Origin: Fimbriimonadales bacterium | GTDB lineage: Bacteria; Armatimonadota; Fimbriimonadia; Fimbriimonadales; GBS-DC | Assembly: GCA_026416065.1 (NCBI GenBank) | Contig: JAOAFW010000033.1 | Span: forward strand, 1 to 9,493 | Direction of reading: 5' to 3' | Length of the DNA: 9,493 nt | Part shown: positions 6,404-9,493 of the stretch, piece by piece | Position numbering within the stretch: the first letter of the stretch is position 1 | Layout of the letters: each line of letters begins with the position of its first letter | Notes under the pieces: model-generated | Told to the model about the DNA's origin: nothing | Seen by the model: the letters and a program-made list of their open reading frames with translations, nothing else | Databases searched by the model: none | Position numbers and translations under genes: made by a program

Positions 6404-6439
6404 ATGGCTCAAGAACGTTCCCCAAGGCGTCGTAGATGA
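6404..6439 (+). CDS. Putative 11-residue uORF (MAQERSPRRRR) coupled to trpE
   Basis: ATG 6404 has a good Shine-Dalgarno, AAGGGG (6391-6396), at 7 nt, better than that of trpE itself (AAGG 6424-6427). The frame encodes MAQERSPRRRR and stops at TGA 6437-6439, overlapping the trpE ATG (6436-6438) in an ATGA arrangement typical of translational coupling. Five of eleven codons are Arg and there is no Trp, so it is not a classic trp leader peptide. It could be a translation-delivery uORF for trpE or a chance frame. Confidence 0.4.
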   Translation: MAQERSPRRRR

Positions 6440-7923
6440 CTGTTCCCGAACTCGCTGACTATATCACGATTGCTCAGCAGGGGCGGATGACCCCTGTGTA
6501 TCGTGTGGCGCTTGCCGATTGGGAAACACCTGTGTCGGCTTTCTACAAGGTCGCGGCGCAGGAACCCTACGCTTTTCTGTTGGAGAGCGTGACAGGTGGC
6601 GAGCAAATCGCGCGGTACTCCTACATCGGCTTTGCGCCGACGGTGGTCCTGCGCACCAAAGGGCGCACTGCTCGCGTTTGGGAGAGAGACGCAGGCTGGC
6701 GCGAATTTGAAATCCCGCCGCCTCAAACTCCTTTAGACATCGCTCGTGCCCTGTTGCGCCGCTACCCTTATCAGGCATCGCCGAATCTGCCTCGTTTCAC
6801 GGGAGGGCTGGTGGGATTTTTGAGTTATGACCTCGTGCGATTTTTTGAACGCCTGCCCCACGCCCCCCAAGACAGTCTCCATGTGGACGACTGCTGCCTG
6901 ATTGCGCCCGAAGTACTGCTCATCTTTGACCACGCGCTACATACGATAACGGTTTTAGTCAACCCAGAGCCGAGCGCGAATCCCAACGGTAGCTATCAAC
7001 AGGCTATAGCGCGTATCGACGAGACCTTACGTCGCTTGCGCACGCCGCTGCCACCGCCCCCACGCTACGAAGACCCGCAGTTCACACTAAACCCCCAACC
7101 GAATATCGCGCGCGCGGCGTTCGAAGCTGCTGTGCGCAAAACTGTCGACTATATCCACGCCGGCGATTGCATTCAGGTCGTGCTGTCGCAACGCTTCAGC
7201 CAGCCGATTAGCACACCACCCTTTTATCTCTACCGCGCCTTGCGCACAATCAACCCCTCGCCGTACATGTTCTACTTGCAGTTTGACGATACGACGCTGA
7301 TTGGTGCCTCGCCTGAAGTGCTGGCGACGGTGGAGGATGGTAAAGCCCTCACACGACCGATTGCTGGCACGCGCCCGCGCGGCAAAACACCCGACGAGGA
7401 CGCTCGCCTCGCCGAGGATCTGTTGGCTGACCCCAAAGAGCGTGCTGAGCATATCATGCTGGTCGATCTGGGACGCAATGACATTGGGCGCGTGAGCGTG
7501 TACGGAACCGTACGCACGACGGAACTGATGGTGATTGAACGCTACTCGCACGTAATGCATATCGTGTCAGAGGTGCAGGGGCTACTCCGCCCCGATGCCG
7601 ACGCTTTCGATGTGCTGCAAGCGTGCTTTCCTGCAGGCACGGTGTCGGGCGCACCGAAGGTGCGTGCAATGGAGATTATCGATGAGCTGGAGCCAACGCA
7701 GCGCGGACCTTATGCGGGCGCGGTCGGCTACTTCAGCTACACAAACGAAATGGACGCCTGCATCACCATCCGCACGATTCTGGTGAAAGACAACGTGGCG
7801 CATGTACAGGCAGGCGCAGGGATCGTAGCGGACTCGGTTCCAGAGCGTGAGTACGAGGAGTGCCTCAACAAAGCCCGCGCCGCGCTCACGGCTATCGAGC
7901 GAGCGCACAAGGGGTTGGAGTAG
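6436..7923 (+). CDS. trpE: Anthranilate synthase component I (TrpE)
   Basis: This 495-residue enzyme converts chorismate, with ammonia supplied by the TrpG glutaminase partner, to anthranilate, the first committed step of tryptophan synthesis. ATG 6436 is the earliest possible start because an in-frame TAG precedes it directly. The N-terminal domain carries the feedback-site motif LLES (48-51) and RYSYIGF (60-66). The chorismate-binding domain (about 225-490) shows GASPE (290-294), PIAGTRPRG (308-316), ERAEHIMLVDLGRND (335-349), FPAGTVSGAPK (398-408) and AGAGIVADSVPE (459-470). PIAGTRPRG and the full N-terminal domain favour TrpE over PabB, though dual use with a shared glutaminase cannot be excluded. 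Its own ribosome site is weak, suggesting coupling to the uORF before it. No trpG or other trp gene adjoins it, since the next gene is convergent. Confidence 0.95.
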   Translation: MTVPELADYITIAQQGRMTPVYRVALADWETPVSAFYKVAAQEPYAFLLESVTGGEQIARYSYIGFAPTVVLRTKGRTARVWERDAGWREFEIPPPQTPLDIARALLRRYPYQASPNLPRFTGGLVGFLSYDLVRFFERLPHAPQDSLHVDDCCLIAPEVLLIFDHALHTITVLVNPEPSANPNGSYQQAIARIDETLRRLRTPLPPPPRYEDPQFTLNPQPNIARAAFEAAVRKTVDYIHAGDCIQVVLSQRFSQPISTPPFYLYRALRTINPSPYMFYLQFDDTTLIGASPEVLATVEDGKALTRPIAGTRPRGKTPDEDARLAEDLLADPKERAEHIMLVDLGRNDIGRVSVYGTVRTTELMVIERYSHVMHIVSEVQGLLRPDADAFDVLQACFPAGTVSGAPKVRAMEIIDELEPTQRGPYAGAVGYFSYTNEMDACITIRTILVKDNVAHVQAGAGIVADSVPEREYEECLNKARAALTAIERAHKGLE

Positions 7924-7963
7924 AGGTCGCCTTCACGCAGGACGACTGTGCGGGCGTTCCATA

Positions 7964-7985
7964 GAACCCGGTTTCCCGCCGGTTC
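7964..7985. other. Hairpin between convergent trpE and membrane-protein genes
   Basis: GAACCCGG (7964-7971) pairs with CCGGTTC (7979-7985) with one bulged C and a 7-nt loop. It sits in the 60-nt gap between two convergent stop codons and touches the stop of the minus-strand gene. Neither strand has a T run after it, so it is at best a weak or Rho-assisted bidirectional end. Confidence 0.3.
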
Positions 7986-9493
7986 AGTTATTCCACCCCA
8001 GGTGCCCATTAATGGAGATCGTGTAAACCGCCTGCCCAGTAATTAAGTGGTAAATCGCCAGCGGCATGTCGATGGCGAACTCGCCCAGTATCACGCCGAT
8101 TGCCACCGCGCGCAACTTCTCGTAGCCCTGCAAGCCGAAGTAGCGGTTTACAAAGAGCTTAATCAGCAATACGATACCCAGCCCAAACCACACGTAGTCG
8201 ATGCCGAAATTCATCGAGAGCGCGTAGCCCGCAGGATGGATGGGGAACCCGGGAATACGGTAGCGGATAAAATCCAGCAGTAGCACGAAGCTGAACGCCC
8301 CCGTGAAGAAGGCAATCGCCGTGACGTTAGGGGGATATCGGTTATCGGCGAGCTGCGTAATCACGCCCGCCATACCACCACCCCAATCGGGCGCGCCGTC
8401 GCGATAGAAGCGGTTGATACTGAACACCTCGCCCAAAAAGATGCCCAGCAACACCGCCGCCGCCATCACGAAAAAGAGCGATTTCTGGTTCAGCCGTGCG
8501 ATCTCGCCCATCTTCATCGACTCCAGCTGGTAGGGCATCGGGTGCGTGCGGTGCAGGCGGTTCATAAAGTGAAAAGTCGTCATGAGCTTCGCAATCGTGG
8601 ATTCGGTGAGGTTCTGCGTGCCTGTGAAGGCGATCATCAGCTGGTGGGGTCCCATGAACGCCATCTCGTGGATGGGCGCACCGAGCTGCGCTCGCAACCG
8701 CGCCACCACCACGCTGAATGCCATAAATAGCGAGACATAAATCGTGACCAGCCACCACGGCAGTCCCACCACCACACCCAGTCCAATCAGCACGGCGAGG
8801 CTGACGATTAGCCCGATAAACGCCCAGCGCGCCGAGAGCGCATAGCCCGCTTCAGGGTTCTCGCCCGTCTTAATCTCGTTCCAGATCTGCTTCAGATAAC
8901 CGCGCGAGGCGTAGATAACGCTCACGAATAGCCCCAGAAACGCGCCCCACGACTGCTCACTAAAATAGGGCGGCTGCGGCACCAGATACCCCCCACCAAA
9001 CACACCCTGCTCATAGCCCATCGCCGCCGTAATCACCTGCATACCCTTGCGCACAAAGTAAAACAGCACACTGGAAAAAAGCAGATCGTTCGGTACGAAC
9101 ACCCCAATCGCCGCCATGTAGGGAAACAGTCCAACGGGAATCCAGCCGACCTGATTCCATGGCGGCGTGGTCAGGTAGTCATTCAGTGCGGCGAGAAAAC
9201 GAACATTAATGCGCGGGATCCACGGGAAGAACGCATGCAAGCCATTAATCACGCCAATCCCGAAGGTCACGACGAACGCGCCCCACAGATAGCGACTGCG
9301 CCATAGAGGCGACTGTGGCTGACACAACAGCATCGGCACCTGAATGATGGGAAACGCCAATCGCTCTTGCTGCGTCCACAGGCGGCGCATCAGCGTGTTG
9401 ATACAGAGCATCGCCAGCGTCGCCGAGCCGAACAGCCCGATCCAACCCAGAAAAATCGGCAGCCACACGCTCAGCTTAGTGAGCGCGTAGGGA
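7984..9493 (-). CDS. Polytopic OPT/DUF6785-like membrane protein, N-terminus cut by the window edge
   Basis: The frame is open from the right edge (base 9492) to TGA at 7984-7986, giving at least 502 residues. A GTG at 9468 looks like a start but is preceded by in-frame coding sequence (PYALTKLS) and is probably an internal Val, so the N-terminus is missing. About ten hydrophobic segments are visible, near 9-36, 69-90, 121-147, 182-199, 222-242, 245-264, 338-360, 388-408, 429-448 and 460-486 of the visible part. Features recalling the DUF6784/DUF6785 group, distantly like oligopeptide transporters (OPT), are QQERLAFPIIQVP (41-53), a conserved loop ARLRAQLGAPIHE (264-276), and FPIHPAGYALSMNFG (416-430). 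Family members are mostly uncharacterised, so the substrate is unknown. The assignment is from memory of motifs and is moderately sure; inner-membrane location is firm. Confidence 0.8.
   Translation of the reverse strand, partial: PYALTKLSVWLPIFLGWIGLFGSATLAMLCINTLMRRLWTQQERLAFPIIQVPMLLCQPQSPLWRSRYLWGAFVVTFGIGVINGLHAFFPWIPRINVRFLAALNDYLTTPPWNQVGWIPVGLFPYMAAIGVFVPNDLLFSSVLFYFVRKGMQVITAAMGYEQGVFGGGYLVPQPPYFSEQSWGAFLGLFVSVIYASRGYLKQIWNEIKTGENPEAGYALSARWAFIGLIVSLAVLIGLGVVVGLPWWLVTIYVSLFMAFSVVVARLRAQLGAPIHEMAFMGPHQLMIAFTGTQNLTESTIAKLMTTFHFMNRLHRTHPMPYQLESMKMGEIARLNQKSLFFVMAAAVLLGIFLGEVFSINRFYRDGAPDWGGGMAGVITQLADNRYPPNVTAIAFFTGAFSFVLLLDFIRYRIPGFPIHPAGYALSMNFGIDYVWFGLGIVLLIKLFVNRYFGLQGYEKLRAVAIGVILGEFAIDMPLAIYHLITGQAVYTISINGHLGWNN

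Noticed and set aside
7087..7560. 157-aa minus-strand frame within trpE
   Set aside because: It is antisense to the conserved chorismate-binding domain and shows no protein family features.

Overview
The window comes from a moderately GC-rich bacterial chromosome (roughly 55-58% GC by eye). It has Shine-Dalgarno-led genes, a CIRCE-controlled groES-groEL operon, and an OPT-like membrane protein of the DUF6785 type. My best guess is Armatimonadota or a similar deep-branching, possibly warm-environment lineage. That rests on overall gene style and the DUF6785-like protein, not on a marker gene, and is an inference only. There are no rRNA or tRNA genes, CRISPR arrays, insertion sequences or phage genes. 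This is an ordinary housekeeping stretch whose most unusual part is the leader of trpE.

Layout. (1) 1-817, minus: 5' part of a gene for an exported, cysteine-containing protein of unknown function, running off the left edge. (2) 818-1065: divergent control region with a sigma-70-type promoter and a near-perfect CIRCE operator for groESL. (3) 1066-2987, plus: groES and groEL, closed by a strong intrinsic terminator at 3015-3044. (4) 3045-3241: spacer with at most one doubtful 34-codon ORF. (5) 3242-5697, minus: two-gene unit read from 5697 leftwards, a secreted calcineurin-like phosphoesterase with an SdrD-B-like N-terminal module, then a cytosolic-looking ApbE-type FAD:protein FMN transferase 17 nt downstream. 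(6) 5778-6200, plus: a small ferritin-like four-helix protein, divergent from the phosphoesterase. (7) 6201-6435: a promoter and about 200 nt of leader with competing hairpins and a short uORF overlapping the next start codon. (8) 6436-7923, plus: trpE, with no trpG, trpD or trpC next to it in the window. (9) 7984-9493, minus: a polytopic OPT/DUF6785-like membrane protein whose N-terminus lies beyond the right edge.

The genes do not form one pathway. They cover protein folding (GroESL under HrcA/CIRCE heat-shock control), covalent flavinylation, a surface or secreted phosphoesterase, iron handling, the first step of tryptophan synthesis and a transporter-like protein. Two edge genes are larger than a simple ATG-to-stop reading suggests, because both are cut by the window boundary.
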